A stretch of DNA of 64,000 bases from Serratia silvae (GCF_023282985.1 NZ_JAGQDC010000009.1:119535-183534), one strand, 5' to 3'. Positions 17,473 through 27,871 are shown, counted from the stretch's first letter. Translations and numbers: made by a program. Notes: a model not told the origin generated them from the letters alone.

Positions 17473-17910
17473 ATGCAAGGCGTGAAACGCAAACTGGTCT
17501 ATGTGACCGCATATGAAATTATCGGTATGGCCATTTCGGCCCTTGGGCTGGCACTGCTGTCCGGTAACGCCCCCAGCAGTACCGGGCCGTTGGCAGTGAT
17601 CATCACCACCATTGCCGTCAGTTGGAACCTGATTTACAACTACTTGTACGAATTCTGGGAAAGCCGCCAGGCATCACGCACCCGTACGCTGAAACGCCGC
17701 ATTCTGCACGCGGTAGGCTTCCAACTGACGCTGGTGGTTTACCTGATCCCGCTGATCGCCTGGTGGATGGAAATTTCCCTGGTGCAAGCCTTCCTGCTGG
17801 ATATGGCGCTGATCGTGATTATCCCCTGCTATACCTTTGTGTTTAACTGGGCCTTCGACAAAATATTCGGGCTGCCGACCTCCGCCCTACCAGCCGCCGA
17901 ATCGGCCTGA
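17473..17910 (+). CDS. PACE-family multidrug/biocide efflux transporter
   Basis: A 145-residue inner-membrane protein with four hydrophobic segments in two tandem bacterial transmembrane pair domains. The N-terminal signature RKLVYVTAYEIIGM places the conserved membrane-embedded glutamate at residue 15, the same position as the essential E15 of AceI. The second signature is in RILHAVGFQLTLVVYLIPLIAWWM and the last in CYTFVFNWAFD. PACE pumps export chlorhexidine and related cationic biocides or polyamines using the proton gradient. Probably controlled by the divergent LysR regulator. Confidence 0.88.
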   Translation: MQGVKRKLVYVTAYEIIGMAISALGLALLSGNAPSSTGPLAVIITTIAVSWNLIYNYLYEFWESRQASRTRTLKRRILHAVGFQLTLVVYLIPLIAWWMEISLVQAFLLDMALIVIIPCYTFVFNWAFDKIFGLPTSALPAAESA

Positions 17911-17919
17911 GTGACACCC

Positions 17920-17961
17920 TCTCCTTCTGCCTGGATAACATATCCGTTGGGCAGGGGGAGA
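17920..17961 (+). terminator. Long two-tier hairpin after the PACE gene
   Basis: A 12-bp stem with two G-U pairs (17920-17931 with 17950-17961) encloses a second small stem, GGATA/TATCC. It begins ten bases after the PACE stop. The remaining 300 bp up to ansP are AT-rich; they should hold the ansP promoter, but I cannot place it with confidence. Confidence 0.5.
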
Positions 17962-18264
17962 TCATATTGGCTGACCTACTCTCAAGCAGTCTATCAGATA
18001 AAATACCTTATAATTCATAAGATAATTATCCCCCAACGTCCCCTCCCGACTATCTAAAACCTATCCAACTGAATAATGTTTTTTAATATAAGCAGAAAGC
18101 AGTCAGGATAAATCGCCAATGGAACCACAGTTTTTTTGCCTCGATTACACAGAACGGGTAGCATGCTTCGCCGTTATTTAACGGTACTAGTATCAACCAT
18201 AAACTGCGGAATGTTGCCATGACCTCATTCCCATGATGCAAACAGACAGGAAACAGGACGAATA

Positions 18265-19731
18265 ATGCACTCAGACAAAACGACTGCACATGACAAGCAG
18301 GCGGCGAGAAAGCGTTGGTTGGACTCACACGAGTCCGGTTACCACAAAAGCATGGGTAAACGGCAGATACAGATGATCGCCATTGGTGGCTCTATCGGCA
18401 CCGGCCTATTCCTTGGTACCGGTGCACGTTTACAGATGGCTGGTCCGGCACTGGCGCTGGTGTATCTGGTATGTGGCGTCTTTTCTTTTTTCATCCTACG
18501 TGCCTTGGGCGAACTGGTACTACACCGCCCTTCCAGCGGCAGTTTCGTTTCCTATGCCCGCGAATTTCTCGGTGAAAAGGCCTCCTACGTTGCAGGATGG
18601 ATGTACTTTCTTAATTGGGCGATGACCGGCATTGTCGATATCACCGCCGTAGCGCTGTATATGCATTATTGGGGCACCTTCGCCGAGGTTCCCCAGTGGC
18701 TGTTTGCCTTGGGGGCGCTTGGGATTGTGGCTACCATGAATATGATCGGCGTGAAATGGTTCGCCGAAATGGAGTTCTGGTTTGCGTTGATCAAGGTCGC
18801 CGCCATCTCTGTGTTCCTGGTCGTGGGGGTCATCTTCCTTGGCGTCGGTACACCGGTAGCGGGTAATACAACCGGCATCCACCTGATCACCGATAACGGC
18901 GGCATGTTCCCACACGGTCTGTTGCCTGCTTTGGTATTGGTACAAGGGGTGATCTTCGCCTTTGCCGGTATCGAACTGATAGGCACCGCCGCTGGCGAGT
19001 GTAAAGATCCGGAAAAAATGATGCCGAAAGCGATCAACAGCGTGATCTGGCGTATCGGCTTGTTCTATGTCGGCTCGGTGGTACTGCTGGTTCTACTGTT
19101 ACCCTGGAACGCCTATCAGGCAGGACAAAGTCCGTTTGTCACCTTCTTTTCCAAGCTTGGCGTACCCTACATCGGTACCATCATGAATATCGTGGTGCTG
19201 ACCGCCGCCCTTTCCAGCCTGAACTCTGGCCTGTACTCAACAGGCCGTATCCTGCGCTCACTCTCCATGGGGGGGTCAGCACCAAAGCTGATGGCTAAAA
19301 TGAGCAGCCAGCAGGTACCTTACGCCGGTATTCTGGTGACCTGCGGCATCTATGTAATTGGCGTGGTGCTGAATTATCTGGTGCCATCGCAGGTGTTCGA
19401 GATCGTGCTAAATATCGCTTCACTGGGCATCATCTGCTCTTGGGCGTTTATTATCGTTTGTCAGATGCAACTGCGTAAGGCGATCAAGGCGGGGAAAGCC
19501 AAACCGGTGGCGTTTAAAATGCCAGGTGCACCGGTCACCTCATGGCTGACGCTGTTGTTCCTGTTAGCGGTGGTGATCATGATGGCCTTTGATTACCCGA
19601 ATGGCACCTGGACTATTGCCACCATCCCAGCGCTGGTCGTGTTATTGCTACTTGGCTGGTTTGGCCTGCGCAAGCGAGCCGCACAGGTGAAACTGGAACA
19701 ACAGGCTCACGAGCAACACAGCGGTCAATAA
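18265..19731 (+). CDS. ansP: L-asparagine permease
   Basis: A 488-residue amino acid/polyamine/organocation permease with about 12 membrane segments. It is near-identical in pattern to E. coli AnsP: GYHKSMGKRQIQMIAIGG opens the first helix, RPSSGSFVSYAREFLG follows, and FEIVLNIASLGIICSWAFII lies late. It is shorter at the C-terminus than the E. coli protein (499). An ACAGGAC site precedes the ATG. Monocistronic, ended by a hairpin. Confidence 0.93.
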   Translation: MHSDKTTAHDKQAARKRWLDSHESGYHKSMGKRQIQMIAIGGSIGTGLFLGTGARLQMAGPALALVYLVCGVFSFFILRALGELVLHRPSSGSFVSYAREFLGEKASYVAGWMYFLNWAMTGIVDITAVALYMHYWGTFAEVPQWLFALGALGIVATMNMIGVKWFAEMEFWFALIKVAAISVFLVVGVIFLGVGTPVAGNTTGIHLITDNGGMFPHGLLPALVLVQGVIFAFAGIELIGTAAGECKDPEKMMPKAINSVIWRIGLFYVGSVVLLVLLLPWNAYQAGQSPFVTFFSKLGVPYIGTIMNIVVLTAALSSLNSGLYSTGRILRSLSMGGSAPKLMAKMSSQQVPYAGILVTCGIYVIGVVLNYLVPSQVFEIVLNIASLGIICSWAFIIVCQMQLRKAIKAGKAKPVAFKMPGAPVTSWLTLLFLLAVVIMMAFDYPNGTWTIATIPALVVLLLLGWFGLRKRAAQVKLEQQAHEQHSGQ

Positions 19732-19745
19732 ACTAACCCTTATCG

Positions 19746-19775
19746 GGTTTACCCAGTACTTTCGCTGGGTAAACC
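19746..19775 (+). terminator. Hairpin downstream of ansP
   Basis: GGTTTACCCAG pairs perfectly with CTGGGTAAACC (11 bp) around an 8-nt loop, 15 bases after the ansP stop. Between convergent ansP and the SDR gene. Confidence 0.55.
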
Positions 19776-19862
19776 TGACTACGGTCACGATGCTCTCCGG
19801 GACGACCACCAGCACAAAGTGGCCTGTAGCGCGGCGATCGGGATCACGTTCACTACGGAGTT

Positions 19863-20615
19863 TTACTGCGCCGTATAACCGCCATCAATGGTGTAAAAGG
19901 CCCCTGTGGTAAAACTGCTGTCTGTAGAAAGCAAAAAAACCACCGTTTTCGCCACCTCTTCACGCGTTGCCATACGCCCCATCGGATGGGAGGCAGCCAT
20001 TTCCTCCCGCACCAAGGCTGGTAATTTGGCCATCGAAGGCGTATCGACATAACCCGGCCCGACGGCGTTGATGCGTATCCCCCGATCGGCAAACTCCAGA
20101 GCGGCGGCCCGTGTCAAACCGATAATGCCATGCTTGGCCGCGGTATAAGGCGCAATGCCCGCAATGCCGACCATGCCATTGACGGCAGAGAGATTCACTA
20201 CCGCGCCACCGCCTGCTGCTGCGATAGCAGGTAATCCGTACTTCATTCCATAAAAGGTGCCGCCAAGATCGGTTTCAATCACTGCGTGCCAATCTTCAAT
20301 GGGGTATTGATTCAGCGGCACATCATGCGGCCCGGTAATTCCGGCGTTGTTGACCAATAGATGCAATTGCCCGCCAAGGGCCTGCGTCTGCTCTACCGCA
20401 CTGCGCACCGATTCAGGATCGCGGGCATCCATAACCAACGGAAATACCGATTTACCTGTCGGATCCATACGTTGCGCCGTTGCTGCCAGCCTTGCGCTAT
20501 TTCTGGCAGTAATCGCTACCTTCGCCCCGCGATGGACCAACTCTTGAGCAATAGCTTCACCAATACCGGTGGAAGCACCAGTCACCAACGCCACTTTACC
20601 CGTAAAATCTTGCAT
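19863..20615 (-). CDS. Short-chain dehydrogenase/reductase
   Basis: A 250-residue classical SDR. Visible motifs are the cofactor site TGASTGIG (residues 12-19), NNAG at 89-92, the catalytic serine S143 and Y157-x-x-x-K161. The ending FTTGAFYTIDGGYTAQ is typical. The start at 20615 has CAGGAGG just upstream; an upstream extension of 48 codons is not family-like. It is not the YohF type of the E. coli dusC region. The substrate is unknown. Confidence 0.85.
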   Translation of the reverse strand: MQDFTGKVALVTGASTGIGEAIAQELVHRGAKVAITARNSARLAATAQRMDPTGKSVFPLVMDARDPESVRSAVEQTQALGGQLHLLVNNAGITGPHDVPLNQYPIEDWHAVIETDLGGTFYGMKYGLPAIAAAGGGAVVNLSAVNGMVGIAGIAPYTAAKHGIIGLTRAAALEFADRGIRINAVGPGYVDTPSMAKLPALVREEMAASHPMGRMATREEVAKTVVFLLSTDSSFTTGAFYTIDGGYTAQ

Positions 20616-20745
20616 AACGCCTCCTGAACGCTTTAGTGAGGCGTTTAGGCTAAGGCTTGGACATGACAGTTTCTGGCAGTGGCTATCCTCCAAAAGGTGC
20701 TGAGGGTCACTACCCGAGTCATGGTCTGGCAAAAGGATAAAACGA

Positions 20746-20776
20746 AAAAGCCCTGACAATATTTGCCAGGGCTTTT
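20746..20776. terminator. Intrinsic terminator without an obvious gene
   Basis: AAAAGCCCTG pairs with CAGGGCTTTT (10 bp) around an 11-nt loop, with T-runs after the stem on both strands, stronger on the minus strand. It lies upstream of the SDR gene, about 650 bases from the next gene on either strand. Confidence 0.7.
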
Positions 20777-21430
20777 AGGTTACTGCAGATTTAAAATTCA
20801 ACATTAATCAACTTACTAACTAGGTACTACTTTCGATACTGCTTAAAAATGTACTTGTTTATCACAGATAATATTGGGTGTTAAAAAACTAACTGCATCC
20901 TCCCATATACTGACTGATTTACAGAATTTCGACTTACCTATCTCATAATCATTAGCCGAGATAAAGTAAGCTAAACTGGTACATTCCCCTCGCGATATAA
21001 ACTTTTGATGCATGGCTTTACTTTCATTGCAACAAACTTACACAATAAAACTAACAAGTTGCAACATTAATACTATAGAAACAGAGCCTTACATCATCGC
21101 GTTGTGGTACACACCCTGCGATCATCGGTACTGACTACGTGGCCTTAAAGCATGTCGTGTGAGCTCGAACTTGCTACTCAACGACGACTTCCCCATACAA
21201 CAGAACTTCGTGGCCTTTATCGCAACATCACTAAACAACTTATTAAAAATAACCTTTCAATCTGTTATTTAGCTAAGCAGCCAACTATCAATTTCCCGCT
21301 GCTGAATACTAATTTACGACTTTTTCAAACTATGTCAATACTGTTTTTAACAACATACGTTTATTCGCTAAATCGCTAATTTTAAACGGAGTGAAATCGA
21401 TTAGCATTTTCCTTATGGGTTAATTGGTAA
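20777..21430. other. AT-rich intergenic region with no recognised gene
   Basis: About 650 bases, visibly richer in A and T than the flanks. A 75-codon plus-strand ORF (21152-21379) resembles nothing I know and lacks a clear ribosome site. The orphan terminator at its left edge suggests a short leftward transcript may arise here. No repeats or tRNA seen. Confidence 0.5.
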
Positions 21431-22294
21431 CTACACACCGGGTAAATTTACCTGCAGCAGCAGCGCCCCTGCAAGTACCGTCATTACGCCTAGCCATTGC
21501 ACGCCAGACAACCTTTCACCCAGTAATAATGCCCCTAACAGAGCGGCAACGCCGCCAGAAAGCGTACTTAATACCGTCACGACCGAGAGCGAACCATGGC
21601 CACTTCCCACGGCAAAAGCTGCGAAACCAGCTAAGTTTAACAGGCTGGCGGCCAGTAATAATCCGCTCTGCCGCAGATTGGGACATGCTAGTAGTTTTTT
21701 ACGATCGCCGAATATCAACAGGGCCGTCAGACCAACAGCATAACCCATCCACAAACTGAGATCTGGCCCTAGCACCGGCAAGGTATAGCGCCCCTGTAAC
21801 CAGAAACTGCAGCCGTAACACAGTGAGGCCAACAGGGCGAACAACAGCGGGAGTCGCATCGCAGATGTTTCTGTCTGCCGGTTCACGTTCATTGCGGTCA
21901 AGATTACGCCCAACATGCAGATTGCCAGCCCCAGGACGGTGAATACCCCTAGCCGTTCGCCACTGATCCAGGACAACAATGCCGTCACTGCGCCATAGCT
22001 GGTGACTAATGGTGCTATCAGCGCCGCTTTGCCCAACGCAAACGCATGCGATAAGGCCAGCGCCCCAACCACGATCAATCCCGCGGCCACTAACGCTAGC
22101 CCCCAAATAGCAATCGGGACATCGAAGACACGCAACGGCATGCTCAGCAGCAGCAAGGTTAAAACAACCAGCCCGACGGCCTGCGAGAAAAGCACGGCGC
22201 GCCTGACACCAACAGCTCGGGCATTGATACCCACCAAGAAATCGGTTCCTCCCCAACATATTGCAGCCATCAGCCCCATCAAAACATCCATCAT
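21431..22294 (-). CDS. EamA/DMT-superfamily transporter
   Basis: A 287-residue inner-membrane protein with about ten hydrophobic segments in two EamA repeats, the drug/metabolite transporter pattern. The N-terminus MMDVLMGLMAAICWGGTDFLVG is typical of the superfamily. The start at 22294 follows GGAGAG; an upstream extension of 35 codons is implausible. It is divergent from a GcvA-type LysR gene 78 bp away, which probably regulates it. The substrate is unknown. Confidence 0.83.
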   Translation of the reverse strand: MMDVLMGLMAAICWGGTDFLVGINARAVGVRRAVLFSQAVGLVVLTLLLLSMPLRVFDVPIAIWGLALVAAGLIVVGALALSHAFALGKAALIAPLVTSYGAVTALLSWISGERLGVFTVLGLAICMLGVILTAMNVNRQTETSAMRLPLLFALLASLCYGCSFWLQGRYTLPVLGPDLSLWMGYAVGLTALLIFGDRKKLLACPNLRQSGLLLAASLLNLAGFAAFAVGSGHGSLSVVTVLSTLSGGVAALLGALLLGERLSGVQWLGVMTVLAGALLLQVNLPGV

Positions 22295-22372
22295 TTTCTC
22301 TCCACCGAATGCATGACGCAGGTTAAGAGAAAAAGTACTTGTGCAACATCGATAGATTGGCAATATGGTTGA

Positions 22373-23308
22373 ATGAAACTCAAGCTGAACGCTCAACAAC
22401 GTTTGCCTTCATTAAAGGCCCTGCACACTTTCGAGGTGGCAGCACGCTGTAGCAGTTTTACCGAAGCCGCCGATGAATTGAATGTGACCCTCGGTGCCGT
22501 CAGCCGTCAAATACGGCTATTGGAAAGCGAACTGGGCGTGACATTATTTCATCGTAAAGGTAATGCGGTGACCTTGAATGATAGCGGCAAACAACTGTCT
22601 GCGGAGGTTATCCGGGCCTTTATGCTACTGAGGAAATCCTGTGAGCGCATGCGCCCAGAGGAACAGAGTACACTCAAGCTAACCTGCACTCTGGGTATAG
22701 CCAGCCACTGGTTGGCGCCACGCTTGCCAGCATTACACCAACAAGATCCCGCGACCGCATTGGTGATCGATGCCAATGAAAGCGTGCGCGATCTTGAGGC
22801 CGGTGAAGCAGATATCGCCATCCGTTACAGCCCGATTTACAGTCCATTGCACCATTCACGACGTCTGCTGACCGATACTTTTTCGCCCTTGGCCAGCCCG
22901 GACTTCTTGCGCTGTTGCCCAGCAATTAAATCCCCAGAAGATTTGCTGGGATTGCGCCTGATCCACTCCCCCTGGAAAGATGCACAAGGCTTGGGCGTTG
23001 CTGCCTGGCAAGATTGGTTCACCGCCTGCAAGCTCAGCGGTAAGCCCGGCTCACTACTGACTTTCAACAGCGTAGGTCACGCCCTGCAAGAGGCAATTGA
23101 TGGTAACGGCGTGGTACTTGGCAGCTTGGCGATAGCACAGGATGCTTTACGCACTGGTAAGCTGGTTGAGATTTTCGTCGGACAATGGCAGCTCCCTTCA
23201 GCCTATGAATTCCGCCTCTGTTGGACAAATCAGGAATTTGTGGGGGCTGCTACACGCCGCTGGGTAAATCTGCTATTAACTGCGGCTGGTCGCCCCGCCA
23301 ACTGTTAA
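22373..23308 (+). CDS. LysR-family regulator (GcvA type)
   Basis: A 311-residue LysR-type regulator. The opening RLPSLKALHTFEVAARCSSFTEAADELNVTLGAVSRQIRLLESELGV-like stretch is the GcvA-subgroup helix-turn-helix. The effector domain runs to the end. Divergent from the EamA transporter gene, so it likely controls that gene. No glycine-cleavage genes are nearby. The ATG has no strong ribosome site. Confidence 0.85.
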   Translation: MKLKLNAQQRLPSLKALHTFEVAARCSSFTEAADELNVTLGAVSRQIRLLESELGVTLFHRKGNAVTLNDSGKQLSAEVIRAFMLLRKSCERMRPEEQSTLKLTCTLGIASHWLAPRLPALHQQDPATALVIDANESVRDLEAGEADIAIRYSPIYSPLHHSRRLLTDTFSPLASPDFLRCCPAIKSPEDLLGLRLIHSPWKDAQGLGVAAWQDWFTACKLSGKPGSLLTFNSVGHALQEAIDGNGVVLGSLAIAQDALRTGKLVEIFVGQWQLPSAYEFRLCWTNQEFVGAATRRWVNLLLTAAGRPANC

Positions 23309-23384
23309 CACCGCACATATTGCTTCCCCGACTGCCGCAATTCCCGCTAATTTATGCAAAATTTCCCGTATAGCGAGAATTCTG

Positions 23385-24146
23385 GTGGACATACCACGCT
23401 ATCTGCAACACATCGGCTTCACTGGCACACCAAAGGCCGATCTGCAAACTCTGCAACAGTTGCATCGCTGCCATATGCTGGCGGTGCCGTTCGAGAATTT
23501 GAGCATTATCTATCATCAGGGGATCGATCTTAGCGAGGCCGGGCTGTTCAGCAAAATCGTCGAGCATAATCGCGGCGGGTTTTGCTATGAATTGAACCGG
23601 ATATTCGCCCTGCTATTGCAGCAGCTCGGCTTTCAGGTGGCGTTTATTTCCGGGGAAATCCACGCCAGAGACGGCTCTTTTGGCCCGCCGTTTGACCATA
23701 TGGCGCTGGTAGTGACCTTGGATCAGCCGTATCTGGTCGATGTAGGTTTTGGCGATTCTTTCCTAGCCCCGCTGAAAATCACCACCACCGAGCAACAGCC
23801 GCAGGCCAGCGGTACCTTTCATCTTGAACAAGCTGGCGACTGGTATCATCTGGAGCGCCGCAATGGCGATCGGACCTCCCACGCCAAGACGCTGTATCGC
23901 TTTACCCTGCAACCCCGGCAGCCGGAAGAATTTAACGACATGTGTCACTATCACAGCACTTCGCCACAGTCGCACTTTACCCAAAAGCTGGTGTGTTCGC
24001 GCCCCACAGAGGATGGTCGCATCACCCTCAGTGAGTTAAAGCTGATCGTGACCCAAGACCATCACCGTAAGGAGTCGACGTTGCATTCAGAAGAGGAACG
24101 GTTGGAGGCGCTGCGAGACTATTTCGCCATTGAACTAAGGGGTTAG
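23385..24146 (+). CDS. nhoA: Arylamine N-acetyltransferase
   Basis: A 253-residue NAT-family enzyme that transfers acetyl from acetyl-CoA to arylamines or hydroxylamines. The catalytic triad is visible: C67 in [10 protein letters not shown]105 in PFDHMALVV and D119 in LVDVGFGD. It is shorter than E. coli NhoA (281), mostly at the C-terminus. The start is a GTG at 23385; no ATG is well placed. Its TAG overlaps the dusC stop on the other strand by four bases. Confidence 0.85.
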   Translation: MDIPRYLQHIGFTGTPKADLQTLQQLHRCHMLAVPFENLSIIYHQGIDLSEAGLFSKIVEHNRGGFCYELNRIFALLLQQLGFQVAFISGEIHARDGSFGPPFDHMALVVTLDQPYLVDVGFGDSFLAPLKITTTEQQPQASGTFHLEQAGDWYHLERRNGDRTSHAKTLYRFTLQPRQPEEFNDMCHYHSTSPQSHFTQKLVCSRPTEDGRITLSELKLIVTQDHHRKESTLHSEEERLEALRDYFAIELRG

Positions 24147-25072
24147 CGGCAAATCACCCGCGCAATATCCTTGGAGTTGTTTAACGTGCGGATCTCGGTA
24201 AACAGCTCCGTGGCTTCCTGATACTCTTTGCGCAGGTAGCTGAGCCACTGTTTGATACGGGCAACGTGGTATAAACCGGTATCGCCCTGCTTTTCCAGAT
24301 GCACGTACTTTTGCAATAACTGCACCACCTGCGGCCAAGGCATATGCGGTTCGTTATATTTCACTACCCGGCTCAGGTTGGGGATGTTCAACGCCCCACG
24401 CCCAAGCATTACCGCATCGCAGCCGGTGGCCTGCATACAAGCCTGCGCACTTTGATAGTCCCAGATTTCCCCGTTGGCAATCACCGGGATGGTCAAACGC
24501 TGGCGGATCTCACCGATCGCCTGCCAGTTGATGCGTTCGGCTTTATAACCGTCCTCTTTGGTACGGCCATGGATGGTGATTTCGGTCGCCCCCGCTTGCT
24601 GCACCGCATCTGCAATTTCAAAGCTGCGGGAATCCGAATCCCAACCCAAGCGCACTTTTACCGTCACTGGCAGATGCGCTGGCACCGCGGCGCGCATCGC
24701 TTTAGCGCCCTGATAAATCAGTTCGGGATCTTTGAGCAAGGTGGCCCCGCCGCCGCTGCCGTTCACATGTTTGGACGGGCAGCCGCAGTTCAGATCGACA
24801 CCGTAAGAACCCAGTTCGACCGCCTGAGCCGCGTTTTCCGCCAGCCATTCGGGATACTGGCCAAGCAGTTGCACCCGTACTTGAGTGCCGGACGGCGTTC
24901 TGCTGGCATGGTGCAGTTCCGGGCATAGCCGGTAGAAGGATTTGGCCGGCAGCCGCTGATCGACCACCCGCAGGAATTCGGTGATGCAGAGATCGTAATC
25001 GTTCACCTCGGTGAGCAATTCCCGCACCAGAGAGTCGAGTACCCCCTCCATTGGAGCCAATAATACGCGCAT
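24143..25072 (-). CDS. dusC: tRNA-dihydrouridine(16) synthase
   Basis: A 309-residue flavoprotein reducing uridine 16 in tRNA. It begins [20 protein letters not shown], a DusC-type start. The catalytic cysteine is in the [11 protein letters not shown] motif; FMN-contact motifs ([30 protein letters not shown]) follow. The start at 25072 gives the family length; the longer ORF adds 23 non-conserved residues. It follows a 2-hydroxyacid dehydrogenase gene on the same strand after about 75 bases. Confidence 0.9.
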   Translation of the reverse strand: MRVLLAPMEGVLDSLVRELLTEVNDYDLCITEFLRVVDQRLPAKSFYRLCPELHHASRTPSGTQVRVQLLGQYPEWLAENAAQAVELGSYGVDLNCGCPSKHVNGSGGGATLLKDPELIYQGAKAMRAAVPAHLPVTVKVRLGWDSDSRSFEIADAVQQAGATEITIHGRTKEDGYKAERINWQAIGEIRQRLTIPVIANGEIWDYQSAQACMQATGCDAVMLGRGALNIPNLSRVVKYNEPHMPWPQVVQLLQKYVHLEKQGDTGLYHVARIKQWLSYLRKEYQEATELFTEIRTLNNSKDIARVICR

Positions 25073-25146
25073 GCCTACCCCTGCTATCAAAGAGGGCGCA
25101 ATGATACGGGCGAAAGGCGGTGCCAACAAGCCTCCCGCCAATAAAA

Positions 25147-26106
25147 TTACCCTAGCTTGCGCAGCGGCTCACCGGCAATAAACGCCTCGATATCGGCTAT
25201 CGCTTCACGGAAGTAGGTACGATAGTTATCATCCGCCACATAGCCCACATGCGGCGTAGCTAGCACGTTGGGCAAGCGCCGCAATGGGTGATCGGCAGGC
25301 AGTGGTTCCACTTCAAATACGTCCAGCCCGGCACCGGCGATCTGCCCGGTTTGCAGCGCCTCAATCAGCGCTGGTTGATCGACAATCGCCGCGCGCGAGG
25401 TGTTAATCAGAAAAGCGCTGTTTTTCATCTCCGCCAACGCCTGACGGTCGATCAGTCCACGGCTGCGATCGCTTAACACCAGATGCACCGAAACAAAGTC
25501 ACTCGCCGCCAGCAACGCCTGTTTTGACTCGGCAAGTTGCACACCGAATTCCTGTGCCCTTTCAGCCGTCAGATTTTGGCTCCAGGCCACGACGTTCATG
25601 CCAAACGCCTGTGCTACCTTCGCCATCTGGCCGCCGATCTTGCCCAGCCCCAGTAAGCCTAACGTTTTGCCATGCAAGGTGATGCCAACATGTTGCTGCC
25701 AAGGCCCGTTGGCACGCAATCCGCTGCTTTCAGCCACCAGATGCTTGGCCAAGCCGAGGATGAGCGCCCAGGTCAGTTCCATCGGCGCTTCAGAACCGCT
25801 GGCGGTGCCGCAAACGGTAACGCCTTGCCGGGTTGCCGCAGGCAGATCGATCGAAGCGTTGCGCATGCCTGAGGTGATCAGCAATTGCAGTTTTGGCAAA
25901 CGGGAAAGCAATGCGGTGGTGAACGGCGTGCGCTCTCGCATAATCACCACGATCTCGCAGTCGTTGATGCGGCTCACCAGTTGATCTTCATCGTCAATAT
26001 GCTCACGCAGTGAGAAGACCTCAACCTGCTCGCCAAGGACGCTCCAATCTGCCATCGTCAGCGCTACACCCTGGTAATCATCAAGAATTGCACACTTCAA
26101 TTTCAT
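25147..26106 (-). CDS. D-2-hydroxyacid dehydrogenase family protein
   Basis: A 319-residue NAD-dependent dehydrogenase. The Rossmann motif GLGKIG is at 153-158; catalytic R238 (NTSRAAIVD), E267 (FEVEPLP) and H286 (TPHVGYV) are all in place. It belongs to the broad 2-hydroxyacid dehydrogenase family (phosphoglycerate, glycerate, glyoxylate types); the substrate cannot be chosen from sequence alone. AGGAGTTACCG precedes the ATG. It is transcribed towards dusC and lies downstream of rhlE's terminator. Confidence 0.82.
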   Translation of the reverse strand: MKLKCAILDDYQGVALTMADWSVLGEQVEVFSLREHIDDEDQLVSRINDCEIVVIMRERTPFTTALLSRLPKLQLLITSGMRNASIDLPAATRQGVTVCGTASGSEAPMELTWALILGLAKHLVAESSGLRANGPWQQHVGITLHGKTLGLLGLGKIGGQMAKVAQAFGMNVVAWSQNLTAERAQEFGVQLAESKQALLAASDFVSVHLVLSDRSRGLIDRQALAEMKNSAFLINTSRAAIVDQPALIEALQTGQIAGAGLDVFEVEPLPADHPLRRLPNVLATPHVGYVADDNYRTYFREAIADIEAFIAGEPLRKLG

Positions 26107-26129
26107 CGGTAACTCCTGGAAGACAGGCG

Positions 26130-26155
26130 AAAAAAAACCGCCAATTACGGCGGTT
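26130..26155 (-). terminator. Intrinsic terminator of rhlE
   Basis: On the minus strand AACCGCC pairs with GGCGGTT around a 6-nt loop, followed by an eight-T run. It sits 24 bases beyond the rhlE stop. Confidence 0.8.
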
Positions 26156-26178
26156 CAGTATAGAACATTAATGCAGGA

Positions 26179-27546
26179 TCACTCAGAAGGTTTACGGCTG
26201 CGCGGACGGCGCGATGGAGCACCTGAACGTGGTTTGCCATCACCCTGCGGGCGAGCACTGCCGCCGCCGCGATTTTCACGCTGACCGCCGCCATTGCCAC
26301 TACGCTGGCCACCACCGTTACCGGTACGCGGAGCGCCGTTGCCACGTGGAGCACCACGGCCACCACCAGCCTGACGGCCATTGATGATCGGTTCAGCCTT
26401 AATGCTTGGGTCCGGCTCATAGCCTGGCAGGGCAATACGTGGAATTTCACGCTTGAGCAAGCGTTCAATATCACGCAGCAGTTTGTGTTCATCCACGCAG
26501 ACCAACGAGATCGCCTCACCGGTACGTTCGGCACGGCCAGTACGGCCAATACGGTGGACGTAATCTTCCGGTACGTTTGGCAGTTCGTAGTTCACTACGT
26601 GCGGCAACTGATCGATATCCAGACCACGCGCGGCGATGTCCGTAGCTACCAGCACGCGGATTTTGCCGTCTTTAAAGTCGGCCAGTGCTCGGGTACGTGC
26701 GCCCTGGCTTTTGTTACCGTGGATAGCCGCAGCGGTGATGCCATCTTTATTCAGCTGTTCAGCCAAATGGTTGGCACCGTGCTTGGTACGGTTAAATACC
26801 AGCACCTGCTTCCAATCACCTTCGCCGATCATTTGGGAAAGCAGTTCACGCTTGCGCTTCTTATCAACAAAGTGAACGCTTTGTTCAATCTGCTCGGAAG
26901 CGGTGTTGCGGCGAGCCACTTCTACCGACGCCGGGTTGGTCAGCAGTTTACTGGCCAGCCCTTTGATTTCATCGGAGAAGGTCGCGGAGAACAGCAGGTT
27001 CTGACGCTTGGCGGGCAGCTTGGACAACACGCGGCGGATATCATGGATAAAGCCCATATCCAGCATGCGGTCGGCTTCGTCCAGCACCAGAATTTCAATT
27101 TTGGAGAGATCAACCGCGTTCTGATGCTCCAGATCCAGCAGGCGACCCGGCGTTGCCACCAGGATATCAACGCCGCCGCGCAGCTTCATCATCTGTGGGT
27201 TAATGCTCACACCACCAAACACCACCAGCGAACGCAGGCGCAGGTGTTTGCTGTAAGCCTCAACGTTTTCACCGATTTGTGCAGCCAGTTCACGGGTTGG
27301 CGTCAGGATCAACGCGCGCACCGGGCGGCGGCCTTTGATTGGGTGATCGTGTTTGCTCAGCAGCTGTAATAGCGGCAAGGTAAAACCGGCAGTTTTACCT
27401 GTACCGGTCTGGGCGCTGGCCATCAGGTCACGGCCTGCCAATACCACCGGGATTGCCTGGCGTTGAATTGGCGTAGGTTCGCGATAGCCCTGTTCTTCAA
27501 CAGCGCGCAGAATTTCAGCACTTAAGCCGAGGGTTTCAAATGACAT
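26179..27546 (-). CDS. rhlE: ATP-dependent RNA helicase RhlE
   Basis: A 455-residue DEAD-box helicase. The Q-motif ([10 protein letters not shown]), Walker A (SAQTGTGKT), DEAD (VLDEADRML), SAT (FSATF) and the C-terminal HRIGRTGR are all present in order. The tail after residue 385 is rich in arginine, glycine and asparagine ([14 protein letters not shown] and similar), an RNA-binding extension. It is divergent from cecR, as in E. coli, where CecR also affects rhlE. The 325-bp divergent gap contains the CecR operator; I see no other element in it. Confidence 0.94.
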   Translation of the reverse strand: MSFETLGLSAEILRAVEEQGYREPTPIQRQAIPVVLAGRDLMASAQTGTGKTAGFTLPLLQLLSKHDHPIKGRRPVRALILTPTRELAAQIGENVEAYSKHLRLRSLVVFGGVSINPQMMKLRGGVDILVATPGRLLDLEHQNAVDLSKIEILVLDEADRMLDMGFIHDIRRVLSKLPAKRQNLLFSATFSDEIKGLASKLLTNPASVEVARRNTASEQIEQSVHFVDKKRKRELLSQMIGEGDWKQVLVFNRTKHGANHLAEQLNKDGITAAAIHGNKSQGARTRALADFKDGKIRVLVATDIAARGLDIDQLPHVVNYELPNVPEDYVHRIGRTGRAERTGEAISLVCVDEHKLLRDIERLLKREIPRIALPGYEPDPSIKAEPIINGRQAGGGRGAPRGNGAPRTGNGGGQRSGNGGGQRENRGGGSARPQGDGKPRSGAPSRRPRSRKPSE

Positions 27547-27831
27547 AGTAGAGAAAAACTCCAGATCCCCCCTAACCTAAACAAAACGTTCGGTGCAGTT
27601 TCCGGGAGGATGATCAGACGGGGCATAAGGAGATACTCGCACTTTATTTGCGGCACATCCTAGGCATGACCTCGAGGGATTGGCACAAACTGCAGTGCAC
27701 CAAGCGCGAGAGTGTAGCAGAAATCGAATAAGAAAAGGCAATTTTACGTGTTCACAGCACTTTTCGCCGAGCAAGCTCACGGAAAAGCAAAATGTTCTGG
27801 CCTGTGGTTTACTTTTTATCCGCCCCTGCCT

Positions 27832-27859
27832 AAAGTTAATCATATGATTGATTAACTTT
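27832..27859. promoter_or_regulatory. CecR operator overlapping the cecR -10 box
   Basis: AAAGTTAATCA (27832-27842) and TGATTAACTTT (27849-27859) are perfect 11-bp inverted arms around a TATGAT spacer. TATGAT matches a sigma-70 -10 box in five of six positions and would start transcription about 15 bases before the cecR ATG. Occupation by a TetR dimer would therefore block the promoter. Confidence 0.75.
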
Positions 27860-27871
27860 TCAGGTCGGCCA

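Noticed and set aside
21152..21379. Plus-strand ORF of 75 codons in the AT-rich gap
   Set aside because: Unfamiliar sequence, no clear ribosome site, and low-complexity AT-rich composition.
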